Position numbers and translations under genes: made by a program. This document shows positions 34,403-42,657 of a stretch of 64,000 bases of DNA, piece after piece. Each line of letters starts with the position of its first letter. The stretch's first letter is position 1. The DNA lies in assembly GCF_003991225.1 (NCBI RefSeq), contig NZ_JTFC01000012.1:20351-84350 (forward strand), in the 5' to 3' direction. Under the pieces are notes generated by a model that had not been told where the DNA came from, did not search any database, and worked only from the letters and a program-made list of their open reading frames with translations. This DNA comes from Candidatus Kurthia intestinigallinarum. Lineage in GTDB: Bacteria > Bacillota > Bacilli > Bacillales_A > Planococcaceae.

Positions 34403-34886
34403 TTGTATCCACCTCTTTCGCTACAATATGTTCTACTACTTGTGGTAAATCACGTAGCTTCTCTGCGTAAAACGTTGGGAAAACAGCATGCTTAGCTAGT
34501 TCATCAATTGGAATCCAATAGACTTCTTCCTTCCCTTCGGTGCAGTAGCCGGTACTGTTCACTTGTTTTTTACCACGAGGTTTCATTAAAAAGTAGAAGG
34601 CAATTTCATGACATGAAAATCCTTCAATTGAGCCATCGCCCGGAAAGAAGTTTTCGTGAATAAAAGCAAGTCGATCAATGTCATAATGGACACCCGTTTC
34701 CTCAAATACTTCACGTACAACAGCCTGTTCTGCGGTCTCACCAAGCTGAACGCCACCACCAATAGAATAATAATAATTAGCCACTTCATTGCCGGCGACT
34801 AATACACAGCCCTCCTCGATAATAATCGCGGCTGCGCGGTAACGGAACCAATTTGACCCCTCTGTAAAACAGCAATCTTTTTCCAT
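34392..34886 (-). CDS. NUDIX hydrolase
   Basis: A 164-aa protein with a complete NUDIX box: GGGVQLGETAEQAVVREVFEETGV in pieces, with the G-x5-E-x7-RE-x2-EE-x-G spacing, near residues 44-66. It hydrolyses a nucleoside diphosphate linked to another moiety; substrate unknown. AGGAGGG precedes the ATG. It overlaps the downstream acetyltransferase gene. Confidence 0.9.
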   Translation of the reverse strand: MEKDCCFTEGSNWFRYRAAAIIIEEGCVLVAGNEVANYYYSIGGGVQLGETAEQAVVREVFEETGVHYDIDRLAFIHENFFPGDGSIEGFSCHEIAFYFLMKPRGKKQVNSTGYCTEGKEEVYWIPIDELAKHAVFPTFYAEKLRDLPQVVEHIVAKEVDTIEF

Positions 34887-34917
34887 GAAATCCCTCCTAA
34901 TAGTTAAAATATAACAT

Positions 34918-34949
34918 AAAAAAGAACCGCAACGAGGCAGTTCTTTTCG
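34918..34949 (-). terminator. Terminator after the short GNAT-like gene
   Basis: AAGAACTGCC pairs with GCGGTTCTT on the minus strand, with a T run. Confidence 0.7.
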
Positions 34950-34955
34950 TACTTC

Positions 34956-35360
34956 TTATAGTGACTCCACTAATTGCGGAGGATGATTAACGGCAGGATA
35001 AATTTCCTTCATTAATGATTCATACAACATCTCTCGATCATGTGGTTTTGCATACTCCTGTAATACAACAGCATCTGCAATAAGCCATGAATCCGTATGT
35101 GCAGGTTGATGTGCTACAATGAAGCCGATAATAATACGGTCTTGTAGGACCATTACTTTATATGCAGGGTCCTGTAAATAAATCTTCCATAATGCGATAT
35201 CATATTCAAATCGAATAGGTGTACCGCCCGTCCCGACAGTGTTAGAACGTTGGCTGTTTTGATTCGTAATCGGCTTCGTCAAATCAGCTTTACAAACGGT
35301 ATGAATCGCCGCAATCTGATCTGCGTCATCTAATGTTGCATGTCGAATAATACGTTTCAA
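34956..35360 (-). CDS. Short GNAT-like protein, probably truncated or degenerate
   Basis: A 134-aa protein starting MKRIIRHATLDDADQIAAIH, the standard N-terminus of a GNAT fold, followed by VMVLQDRIIIGFIVAHQP (strand 4). After that the acetyl-CoA loop (R/QxxGxG/A) is not recognisable, and the C-terminal ~35 residues look unrelated. It may be a non-catalytic remnant. GGGCGAT precedes the ATG. Confidence 0.55.
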   Translation of the reverse strand: MKRIIRHATLDDADQIAAIHTVCKADLTKPITNQNSQRSNTVGTGGTPIRFEYDIALWKIYLQDPAYKVMVLQDRIIIGFIVAHQPAHTDSWLIADAVVLQEYAKPHDREMLYESLMKEIYPAVNHPPQLVESL

Positions 35361-35665
35361 AAAAATCGCCCTCTTTCATTACTACATATATATTACCATT
35401 TTCCGAAATAATTAAACAATCATAAAGATATAGTCAGATAATTTCGATATCTGTTGTGCAACACAACTTTATATATAGCCATTATACAAACATAGTAAAC
35501 CAAAGGAATAAGGAAAAAATACTTTTTACTTATAATGAATTTAAGGATATCGATTCATCATATAAGCTAAAACGCTCACCCTTGGACTTATTTTAGTGAA
35601 AATTCGTTTATAAATATAGAAAAATAGGAATAGGAAATTATTAGAATAGTAAGGAGTTGGGCATA
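35361..35665. other. 305-bp promoter region with an inverted repeat
   Basis: Contains GTTGTG-CAA-CACAAC at 35453-35467, a perfect 6-bp inverted repeat that could be an operator for either flanking gene, and AT-rich DNA. No gene was seen. Confidence 0.5.
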
Positions 35666-36805
35666 ATGAAGACAATGGTGAAGCTAGCAAGTCTTGCCTT
35701 AGCAACGACATTACTTGCAGCATGTGGACAATCGCCAAAAGATGAATATATTGGTGCAATGGAAGATGCGGGCGATGCAAAAGCAGGCACTTTTGATATG
35801 AAATTTAAGGACATCGCTGTATCAGGTGGCGATAGTCAAACGACGACGATGATTAATATGGTGAAAAGCCAATTAAATGATATGAAAATTAGCGGTTCGT
35901 ATTCAATGCCAGATGACTCAAAATATGCAGTAGATGTAAACGTAAATGCGATGGGACAAGAAATTCCATTTAACGTCATTGGTGACGATAAAGCCATGTA
36001 TTTATCAACAGCTTTCTTATCAGCTGTTATGGATATTACACAGTCACTTAGTGGTAGCTCTGCAGCAGTTGATACATCAAAATTAAAAGAGCTAGATGGT
36101 AAATATATCGACTTACAGCAATTTGCAAAGGATAGTGCCGAGACAACAGGCTCTAGTGTCACTGCAGATGTAGAAAATTTAGATATGAAGCAATTACTTG
36201 CATATCAAAAGGATTTACAAAAAGAGTTTATTAAGTATTTAAAAGACGATGTGGATGACAAACGTTTTGAAGAAAAAGATGGCAAGTTGTCATTTACAAT
36301 GAATAAAGACGATATCGCGAAGCTTGATGATATTCAAGCAAAATTAGCGAAGGATAATCCGGATTATGAACAGTTTAAGGCGAATATTGGGGATATGCTA
36401 AAAGAGCTAGATAAGGTCAATATTCAAACAGTTATTGATTCAAAAACAAAGAAGCAAACATATGATGTCGATATTGCTTCTGCAAAAAACAATATCGATG
36501 CGGTGAAATTCACCATTTCAACAACGCCTTCTGATAAAGCGAAAGAGGTAACTGTTCCGACAAGTGACCAGCTTGCGACAGAGGAGCAGTTGAATGAAGC
36601 GATGGGTGCAGCAACAGGTACAGACACAACAGATACTACAGGTAGCACGACGATTACGGATGAACAATTCAAAACGCTATTAAAACAAGCGAAATCATCA
36701 AAAGCATCGATGTCTAAAGCACAACGAAAACAAGCGCTAGAACAATACAAACCGTATTTAACAGATGAACAATATACGAAGTTAGAAAAAGTGTTAGAAG
36801 ATTAA
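35666..36805 (+). CDS. Large lipoprotein, DUF6612-like
   Basis: A 379-aa lipoprotein: signal peptide of about 20 residues with lipobox LAAC, Cys being the lipidated residue. The mature part is lysine- and aspartate-rich, lacks further membrane segments, and has a Thr/Asp-rich low-complexity linker (about 312-328) before a basic helical tail. LppX/LolA-like folds of this type bind hydrophobic ligands; function here is unknown. ATG at 35666 was chosen since AAGGAG lies 9 nt upstream; TTG at 35657 is too close. A terminator follows. Confidence 0.7.
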   Translation: MKTMVKLASLALATTLLAACGQSPKDEYIGAMEDAGDAKAGTFDMKFKDIAVSGGDSQTTTMINMVKSQLNDMKISGSYSMPDDSKYAVDVNVNAMGQEIPFNVIGDDKAMYLSTAFLSAVMDITQSLSGSSAAVDTSKLKELDGKYIDLQQFAKDSAETTGSSVTADVENLDMKQLLAYQKDLQKEFIKYLKDDVDDKRFEEKDGKLSFTMNKDDIAKLDDIQAKLAKDNPDYEQFKANIGDMLKELDKVNIQTVIDSKTKKQTYDVDIASAKNNIDAVKFTISTTPSDKAKEVTVPTSDQLATEEQLNEAMGAATGTDTTDTTGSTTITDEQFKTLLKQAKSSKASMSKAQRKQALEQYKPYLTDEQYTKLEKVLED

Positions 36806-36810
36806 TATGT

Positions 36811-36852
36811 AAAAAAAGCAGCAATCCATTTCGTTAGGGTTGCTGCTTTTTG
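36811..36852 (+). terminator. Terminator after the lipoprotein gene
   Basis: AAAGCAGCAA pairs with TTGCTGCTTT. Confidence 0.85.
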
Positions 36853-36869
36853 TATGTTTTCATAAAATC

Positions 36870-36880
36870 ATAATTGTATA
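36870..36880 (-). repeat. Dispersed AT motif, exact core
   Basis: TATACAATTAT on the minus strand followed by GATTTTATG, between the lipoprotein terminator and the end of a GNAT gene. Confidence 0.6.
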
Positions 36881-36882
36881 AA

Positions 36883-37311
36883 TTACAGCATTGTAGACAA
36901 TCTAAGCTGATCTATACAAGGAATGCCATCCTCATAAATGGGTTCTTCATAATGTGTCGTAAAATAATCTGGAATGATTTCAACGATACGAAAACCTGCT
37001 TTTTGGTAAAAGGCTAATTGTGAAATACTCGAATTGCCTGTGCGAACATCCAGCTGTTCATAATGATGCTCTTTTGCAAAATCAATCGCAAACTGTAGCA
37101 GTTGCTTGCCATAGCCCATTTGTTCATGCGCTGCGTCCACCGCAATATTTTTAATTTCAAGTATTGTCGGTGTAACTTGTTGTAGCACAATGACACCTCG
37201 TTGATCGAGTACGAAGCATTTACTTGTAGTAATATACTGTTCAATCGTTTTTTTATCTGGGTCTGCGCGTAATAAAAGCGCCCATGGATAATTTGTTGTT
37301 TGTTTAATCAT
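36883..37311 (-). CDS. GNAT acetyltransferase, PA4026/YvbK-like
   Basis: A 142-aa protein: VLQQVTPTILEIKNIAVDAAHEQMGYGKQLL (in parts) carries the acetyl-CoA-binding Q-x-x-G-Y-G motif near residues 62-68, and NSSISQLAFYQKAGFRI is motif B. The ATG at 37311 overlaps the end of the upstream metallopeptidase-like gene by 4 nt (ATGA), so the two are coupled. Confidence 0.85.
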   Translation of the reverse strand: MIKQTTNYPWALLLRADPDKKTIEQYITTSKCFVLDQRGVIVLQQVTPTILEIKNIAVDAAHEQMGYGKQLLQFAIDFAKEHHYEQLDVRTGNSSISQLAFYQKAGFRIVEIIPDYFTTHYEEPIYEDGIPCIDQLRLSTML

Positions 37312-38198
37312 CGGTAATCCCTCTCGATATTGTGTAATAGTTCATTGCGTAATTTGATAAGTTCTTCAAATTGATAGAAGAACTCGATTTTTTGATGCTT
37401 TATTTTTTTGAGATCAGTAGGGCGCTTACTAAAAATGAAATAGCTAAATGATTCTGCGAAGTCCTCATCCACATTGTTCATTGCATAAGGTGTAACAAAA
37501 TTTTTGGTCGAGGCATAGCTACGGTTTTCTACGGAATCGTAAGCGTATGTATAGGCTTCTTCCACCATTTCTTTCGTCCAAAATTGCTCGTAAAATAACT
37601 GTGTATATGAATTATCATTTGCACAGCGCTCTAAAATTTGATAGTTCGTACAATAGCTCTTTGCAGTATCATTATGCTGACTATCATCAAAGCCAATTAA
37701 ATGAGCCGATTCGTGGATGATGCCGTAATAGAAAAGTTTTTTATCATAGGTGAAATCTTGGATATCAAATGATAGGCGCCACTGTGTTTGAATAAAATTA
37801 AGTGGAGATACATAGCCGTAATACTCACCATGGCCATCAGTGAATATTTCAAATTCTTTCACATCTTCACGAATAGGTTCAGGTATTACTGCTTTGAAGC
37901 GCTGCCACAATTTTTCATGCGTGCCTACTTTTTTTGTGAGTTTCGGATGCTGTTTTGAACCGAGCCCATTTTCAGGATGAATGAGCTGTGTATGATCTTT
38001 GACAGTATAGATTTTTAAAGAACTGAAATCCTCTATATCGTAATACGGATATTCTTTCGAGCTAAACATCGTACCACTATGCCGGTCATTTATCTTCTTT
38101 AATGCTGCATCACCGTGTGCAGGATTCGGTGCAATTTCTGTATGAGGGATAAAGCAAATCAACCCCAATAATAAAATGAAAAAAATAAATCTAAGCAG
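37308..38198 (-). CDS. Secreted HExxH metallopeptidase-like protein with a non-canonical CTG start
   Basis: A 296-aa protein if read from CTG at 38198, which has GGAGGG 6 nt upstream. This start adds a signal peptide (basic start, long hydrophobic run) that is missing from the TTG frame at 38168, and makes the length match its 292-aa paralog next door. The zinc motif is HESAH (about residue 172) with a downstream DEDFAESF that supplies a likely third ligand Glu. The N-terminal GDAALKKINDRH block is shared with the paralog. Substrate unknown; likely an extracellular or wall-associated protease. Confidence 0.65.
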   Translation of the reverse strand: MLRFIFFILLLGLICFIPHTEIAPNPAHGDAALKKINDRHSGTMFSSKEYPYYDIEDFSSLKIYTVKDHTQLIHPENGLGSKQHPKLTKKVGTHEKLWQRFKAVIPEPIREDVKEFEIFTDGHGEYYGYVSPLNFIQTQWRLSFDIQDFTYDKKLFYYGIIHESAHLIGFDDSQHNDTAKSYCTNYQILERCANDNSYTQLFYEQFWTKEMVEEAYTYAYDSVENRSYASTKNFVTPYAMNNVDEDFAESFSYFIFSKRPTDLKKIKHQKIEFFYQFEELIKLRNELLHNIERDYR

Positions 38199-38222
38199 TT
38201 TAATCCCTCCAAATCAATGAAT

Positions 38223-38233
38223 TATACAATTAT
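38223..38233 (+). repeat. Dispersed AT motif, exact core
   Basis: TATACAATTAT between the two metallopeptidase-like paralogs. Confidence 0.6.
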
Positions 38234-38250
38234 GTAAATATAAATTTATA

Positions 38251-38281
38251 TAAAAAGACCATCTTTTTGTGAGATGGTCTG
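38251..38281 (-). terminator. Terminator between the two metallopeptidase-like genes
   Basis: AGACCATCTC pairs with AGATGGTCT on the minus strand. Confidence 0.75.
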
Positions 38282-38287
38282 TGTTTT

Positions 38288-39166
38288 TTAATAATAGCTA
38301 TTTAATCTTGTTAAGATGGCATTTCGGAAATGAATCATCGAATCATATTTATAGAAGAATGCAATTTTTTGCTCAGCACGCGTTTTTGCTGTTGTTGGGC
38401 GTTCACTGAACACAAAGTACATAAATGATTCTGCAAAGTCTTCCTCAGGAGAAGCAGCTGCATATTGGTCTACAAATGATGAAGGGTATTTTAAATATAA
38501 TTGATTCGCTTGTTTACCTGTTTTTACCCAATCATTATGAATCGGTCCTTGCCAGAATAATTGATAGAAACGATTTAAATGCGAATCTTTGTTCATACAA
38601 ACACCATTTGATGTGAAGTTTTTACAATTCGCCCCTGCATTATTTGTTTGCTTTTTATTTAGTGACACAAGATGTGCTGATTCATGGACAAGTGTTGCGA
38701 AGAAATTATTCGGTTGATCAAGTGCATCTTTGTAATCGACTGCAAGTGTCCATGTTTTCCATGTGCTATCATTTGGTTGCACAAATGCCTGGTCATTATT
38801 ATGACCATCTGTGAAAACCGTAAAGTTTGTTACTTGCTGACGTTTACTAGCAGGGACCGTTACAATAAATTTTTCCCATAGACGTTTGTGTAAATTACCA
38901 TCTTGTGCAATTTTTTTATAGGTCGCTGTATTTCCCGCATGGGGCGCATAAATTTGACCATTTTTTACGCGATATTTAATAATGATTTTCTCAGATTCTG
39001 TATCAGCTACATGCGAAGGAACAATGTTTACAAATTGACCATGACGTTGTTTTAATTGTGCAAGTGCTGCGTCACCTTTTGCTGTGCTTGCTGCCGCATT
39101 TGCGTCTAGTGTAGGAAGTGCGAAAAATAGAAGTAGTGCAAAACCATAAAGAATTATTTTTTTCAT
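38288..39166 (-). CDS. Secreted HExxH metallopeptidase-like protein, paralog of the neighbour
   Basis: A 292-aa protein with a clear signal peptide (MKKIILYG, hydrophobic core, ANA-A near 26). HESAH lies near 166-170 and EEDFAESFMYF near 240, the same motif order and spacing as the 37308-38198 product. The shared block GDAALAQLKQRH follows the signal. The ATG has GGAGCTG upstream. The terminator between them suggests two transcription units from a tandem duplication. Confidence 0.75.
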   Translation of the reverse strand: MKKIILYGFALLLFFALPTLDANAAASTAKGDAALAQLKQRHGQFVNIVPSHVADTESEKIIIKYRVKNGQIYAPHAGNTATYKKIAQDGNLHKRLWEKFIVTVPASKRQQVTNFTVFTDGHNNDQAFVQPNDSTWKTWTLAVDYKDALDQPNNFFATLVHESAHLVSLNKKQTNNAGANCKNFTSNGVCMNKDSHLNRFYQLFWQGPIHNDWVKTGKQANQLYLKYPSSFVDQYAAASPEEDFAESFMYFVFSERPTTAKTRAEQKIAFFYKYDSMIHFRNAILTRLNSYY

Positions 39167-39388
39167 AAGAATTCAGCTCCTCTGCTCGTTAGTATAGCAT
39201 GTATGCCTCAATATGCTAAGAGGCATTGAAGAAAGTAAACATTGCGCAAAAGGGAACCACACCTACAGGATACTCATTCCCTGTGCATTCTATCGTAAAC
39301 GAAATCAAAAGAAAACAGTAAATTATACGGAATCGAATACGATTTTTTTAGGTAATTGGCGATTATATACGTATAAATAGATAAAATA

Positions 39389-39399
39389 ATAATTGTATA
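39389..39399 (-). repeat. Dispersed AT motif, exact core
   Basis: TATACAATTAT on the minus strand followed by TATTTTATC, just 3' of the gene at 39420. Confidence 0.6.
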
Positions 39400-39419
39400 A
39401 AAACCTTTTATTTAAACGT

Positions 39420-40280
39420 TTATATTAAAAAATCTTTTGATAATAAAAGTGGGCTGTCACTGCTCAGCTGCTTGTTTATTTTTTCGAAATGAAGTGAAAA
39501 AGATTCCCCAGAAATGAAAGGTGCGCTTATTAAAAGCTGACCAAGTGGTGAAAAAATAGTGACATTATCTAGTTCACTCATTGTCAGTTGAAGTGACTGT
39601 ATCGACATGTCACAGTCATGCCAAGTTGCAGACTGTAGGTTAAAACTAATGCCTTGGCATGCACAATTTATAAATGTTCCCACGTTTAATGACAAGGTAT
39701 GTAGTTGTGCCGAGCAACGTTTTATGGTGGTGTCATGACTTGTCCAGTAAACAGTTGCTAAATCACTTTGTTGGATATGAAGTGTGCCAGTTGCGACAAA
39801 TTTTTTCCCAGACCATTCCATAGAGGCCAATGTGATCGTTGTTGTCTGAATATCGACGTCACCATGAAATGCACAATCGTTTAGTTGACCATTACTTTTT
39901 AATCGAAATGCTTCGCCCGTTGTGCGGAGTGCGAGTAATTGTAGCCGTGTCGTAGCTTCAATTGATACGTAGTCCGATTTGAGTGTACAAAATGAAAGCT
40001 GCGTTTTTGTCAGTAAACCATCTGTTTGGATATGACTGGATATGAGCATACTTTGTTGCAAGTAAACCGAGCCTTGAATCTCACTATCGACGATAATTGT
40101 CGCTTCATCACAAAAAAATGTTGGGCTTAATTTACTGGCATCATCAATAAAACCACCAAGTGTTCCTTTCGTAATTTCTTTATTTTGAACGGTGAATGAT
40201 TCGTTAGCCTCGATTTGTGTAACATTATATGTCATGCCATTAATGTCTAGTTGTTTATGGGTTGTTGTTTTATGCCACAT
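39420..40280 (-). CDS. Beta-rich hypothetical protein of repeated strand units
   Basis: A 286-aa protein from ATG 40280, chosen because GGAGGA lies 6 nt upstream; the frame open to 40370 lacks a site. It has no signal peptide or membrane segment. The sequence alternates short strands about 20 residues apart (for example SEIQGSVYLQQSMLISS, CTLKSDYVSIEATTRLQL), which suggests a beta-helix or polymer-forming-like fold. It is followed by a DUF4097 gene upstream in the same direction, with a similar repeated design. Function unknown. Confidence 0.5.
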   Translation of the reverse strand: MWHKTTTHKQLDINGMTYNVTQIEANESFTVQNKEITKGTLGGFIDDASKLSPTFFCDEATIIVDSEIQGSVYLQQSMLISSHIQTDGLLTKTQLSFCTLKSDYVSIEATTRLQLLALRTTGEAFRLKSNGQLNDCAFHGDVDIQTTTITLASMEWSGKKFVATGTLHIQQSDLATVYWTSHDTTIKRCSAQLHTLSLNVGTFINCACQGISFNLQSATWHDCDMSIQSLQLTMSELDNVTIFSPLGQLLISAPFISGESFSLHFEKINKQLSSDSPLLLSKDFLI

Positions 40281-40346
40281 CGTATTCCTCCTTTTTCGCT
40301 CATAGCTAGTATACCAGGGTTGGTGATAGGTTCTATAAATGAAACT

Positions 40347-40377
40347 AAAAAGACGATGCCTGCGCATCATCTTTTTT
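40347..40377 (-). terminator. Terminator of the DUF4097 gene
   Basis: AAGATGATGCGC pairs with GCATCGTCTT on the minus strand, T run following. Confidence 0.75.
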
Positions 40378-41305
40378 AATCTTTAATTTTCACGTCGCCA
40401 CTGCTTGCTTCCATCGTTAGTGTATTTGAGGAAGTAGTCGCTGTTGTGCCAGTGACTTCATGATCTTTCTCTGTTGTTAAAGTATAGCTAGATGGCACGC
40501 GAATATCGCCACTTGATGTACGAATTGTAAATGAAAAGTGATTGTCATTTTTGTTAGTGAGTATTTGGTCGCCGCTTGAAGAATAAATAGAAAGAGAAGT
40601 ATCCTCACTGAAAATCGGCGTGATATGAATATCGCCACTTGTAGTTGTCACCGTACTTTTTCCGCGTCCAAGTGTGATGGTATCAAATGATATATCCCCG
40701 CTTGTGCTTTCAGCAAGTAAGGTGTCAGTCGTTAATGTCTTAACCAAAATATCGCCGCTTGAAGAACGGATGGAAACTTCTTTCGCGTCACTACCTAGTT
40801 GACCAAGCTCCATGTCGCCACTAGTAGTTCTCAAGTCATAGGTTTCTGCTTTTAAATCATTTGCTTTAATATCGCCACTTGATGCTTCAATTTGCACGGA
40901 TGTTACAGTAATATCTTTCAGTTTAATATCCCCACTTGATGCATGAATTTTTAGTTTGTCGTATTGTGTAGCTGGTAAGCTAATATGCACTTCAGGTTTG
41001 CTCCCAAAGGACAGCCATGATAGAAAACCCTTTGTATTTTGTTGGATGGCTAACTGGCCATTCGATTTTTCACGAATATCAAATTTTGAGGTTCTTGTCT
41101 CCGTGGTCTTTACTTCAATGGAATCTGAAGAAGTTTGCTCGACAAAAATATCTGCACTTGAGACATCTAGTTGAAACGTGTGAAGTACTGCATCTGCAAA
41201 TGAGGTAGTTTGGCTCTTATTAAAGAATGTAAAAGTGTAAATACCAATCATTACGAGTAAAATAATGGCCCCCATACTAAGACCCAATGTTTTTCGCAAA
41301 GTCAT
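40376..41305 (-). CDS. DUF4097 family beta-strand repeat protein, membrane anchored
   Basis: A 309-aa protein from ATG 41305 (AAGGATGTG upstream). One transmembrane helix lies near residues 8-30. The extracytoplasmic part contains nine copies of the unit (A/T/S)-(S/T)-SGD at ~21-residue intervals, such as ASSGDIKLKD, TTSGDMELGQ, ASSGDVKIKD. This is the DUF4097 beta-solenoid, often an adhesin-like or sensor protein of the LiaG type. A terminator follows. Confidence 0.85.
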   Translation of the reverse strand: MTLRKTLGLSMGAIILLVMIGIYTFTFFNKSQTTSFADAVLHTFQLDVSSADIFVEQTSSDSIEVKTTETRTSKFDIREKSNGQLAIQQNTKGFLSWLSFGSKPEVHISLPATQYDKLKIHASSGDIKLKDITVTSVQIEASSGDIKANDLKAETYDLRTTSGDMELGQLGSDAKEVSIRSSSGDILVKTLTTDTLLAESTSGDISFDTITLGRGKSTVTTTSGDIHITPIFSEDTSLSIYSSSGDQILTNKNDNHFSFTIRTSSGDIRVPSSYTLTTEKDHEVTGTTATTSSNTLTMEASSGDVKIKD

Positions 41306-41369
41306 CACATCCTTATCATTTCTTTCAGTGTATATAAAAATAAAGAATATTGCAAATTCACAAAAAATA

Positions 41370-41500
41370 GAGACTGGGACAAAATACGTCATTTTTCCTT
41401 TTTAGCGTTCGCAACGAAAAACTGGAACCGCGCCACAGCGTGATTTCGTTTTTTCTTATACTCCCATGAGCGGTTGTTTTTACACATATGTCCTAGCCTC
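41370..41500. repeat. ~130-bp inverted-repeat-ended element, copy 2
   Basis: The ends GAGACTGGGACA and TGTCCTAGCCTC form an imperfect inverted repeat. The interior matches copy 1 at 7662-7790, except that the central hairpin is damaged (AACTGGAA versus ATTTCGTT). Non-coding, MITE-like. Confidence 0.65.
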
Positions 41501-41605
41501 CTATTTCCTATTTTGGTACAATCCAGTCGATATATTTTGCAGAGATATACGTTGGACCCTCTTTATCGTTGATTTTTAATTGTTGTTTTGATATTTCTTC
41601 CTATT
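41501..41605 (-). pseudogene. Possible C-terminal gene remnant
   Basis: On the minus strand a frame of about 30 residues ends INDKEGPTYISAKYIDWIVPK then TAG at 41508. It is preceded by an in-frame stop, has no start or ribosome-binding site, and lies beside a mobile repeat. It looks like the tail of a lost gene; family not recognised. Confidence 0.3.
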
Positions 41606-41732
41606 TATATAGACCGGCAAATCAATAAAATCATTTCACGCATAAATTGTTTGTAAAGCGGGTAATTTAAAAATGTACACGAATTTGCATGGTTCTGATA
41701 GTATGCAAATTCGACATGAAAGGGGAATAAAC

Positions 41733-42005
41733 ATGAATGTTTCAAAAGAAGAAGGACGATTTTTCGTAGAGGATCAAGGTGAAACCTTAGCTGAGATTAC
41801 ATTTACATAACCAAATGATGAATTTTTTATTATTGATCATACATTTGTAGATGATAAGTTACGTGGTCAGGGTGTGGCGAATCAATTAGTAAAAGCTGTG
41901 GTGGATAAGGCACGAGAAGATCATAAAACAATTATTCCACTATGCCCATTTGCGAAAGGACAATTTGAGCGTAATCCAGAATATGCGGACGTTTGGCGCA
42001 AATAA
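41733..42005 (+). pseudogene. Nonsense-mutated YjdJ-like acetyltransferase
   Basis: Ninety codons in frame from ATG 41733 (AGGGGAA upstream) to TAA 42003-42005, interrupted by one TAA at 41808-41810. The rest is intact: RFFVEDQGETLAEITFT before the stop and DDKLRGQGVANQLVKAVVDKA plus PLCPFAKGQFERNPEYADVW after it. These match the intact paralog at 42325. The single nonsense codon makes it a recent pseudogene, or a recoded or sequencing artefact. Confidence 0.75.
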
Positions 42006-42078
42006 ATGATATGCTAGAAAAGGAAATTAAGATTGTTTCTTTTGGCGAAAATAAGATTCAATCTATTAGAGGGGAAAA

Positions 42079-42324
42079 ATGATGAATGAACAACAATTAT
42101 TGGATAAAGGATATCGTAAATATTCAGGCGAGAATATTGATGTATTTTTTAACGCATCGATTTGTGAGCATTCTGCAAACTGTGTAAAAGGCAATGGAGA
42201 TGTCTTTAATACAAAAAGAAAACCGTGGATTTTAGCAGATAATGCGAGTGCTGATGAAGTGGCACGCGTTATTGACACATGCCCATCTGGTGCACTGCAT
42301 TATATTCGTAAAGGGGATGCGTAA
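42079..42324 (+). CDS. yjdI: YjdI-like (4Fe-4S) mono-cluster protein
   Basis: An 81-aa protein with CEHSANC (C-x5-C spacing variant) near residues 27-34 and CPSGAL near 70, the Fer4_19/YjdI pattern. Function is unknown in detail; the family is small iron-sulphur proteins often encoded beside a GNAT gene. AGAGGGG precedes two adjacent ATG codons. It abuts the YjdJ-like gene, whose GTG start follows the stop directly. Confidence 0.8.
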   Translation: MMNEQQLLDKGYRKYSGENIDVFFNASICEHSANCVKGNGDVFNTKRKPWILADNASADEVARVIDTCPSGALHYIRKGDA

Positions 42325-42606
42325 GTGGTAGCATTTAATGAACAAGGCCGCTTTTATGTAGGAGAAGAAAATAATAAGTTAGCTGAGATTGATTTTACAC
42401 GACCTGCAGGAAAAGACTATTATGTTATTCTTCACACAGGTGTTCGAAAAGAACTTTCAGGACAAGGTGTTGCCCAGCAATTAGTTGATAAAGTAGTCGA
42501 TAAAGCATGTCATGATGGATTGAAAATTGTTCCTGTTTGTCCATATGCTAAAAAAAGCTTTATGGAAAACGAGCAATATGCAGATGTGTGGTATAAAAAA
42601 TCATAG
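42325..42606 (+). CDS. yjdJ: YjdJ-like GNAT N-acetyltransferase
   Basis: A 93-aa minimal GNAT (Gcn5-related, GNAT_like YjdJ/Acetyltransf_CG family): VRKELSGQGVAQQLVDKVVD (about 47-65) carries the acetyl-CoA motif and VPVCPYAKKSF the downstream Cys/Tyr motif. The GTG start at 42325 directly follows the yjdI stop. The two genes form an operon ended by a hairpin. Confidence 0.8.
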   Translation: MVAFNEQGRFYVGEENNKLAEIDFTRPAGKDYYVILHTGVRKELSGQGVAQQLVDKVVDKACHDGLKIVPVCPYAKKSFMENEQYADVWYKKS

Positions 42607-42610
42607 TGGA

Positions 42611-42643
42611 AAATAGGAATCCTAACGGGTTCCTATTTTTTTT
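42611..42643 (+). terminator. Terminator of the yjdIJ unit
   Basis: AATAGGAATCC pairs with GGTTCCTATT, then eight T. Confidence 0.8.
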
Positions 42644-42657
42644 TAGGAGGAATCTGT

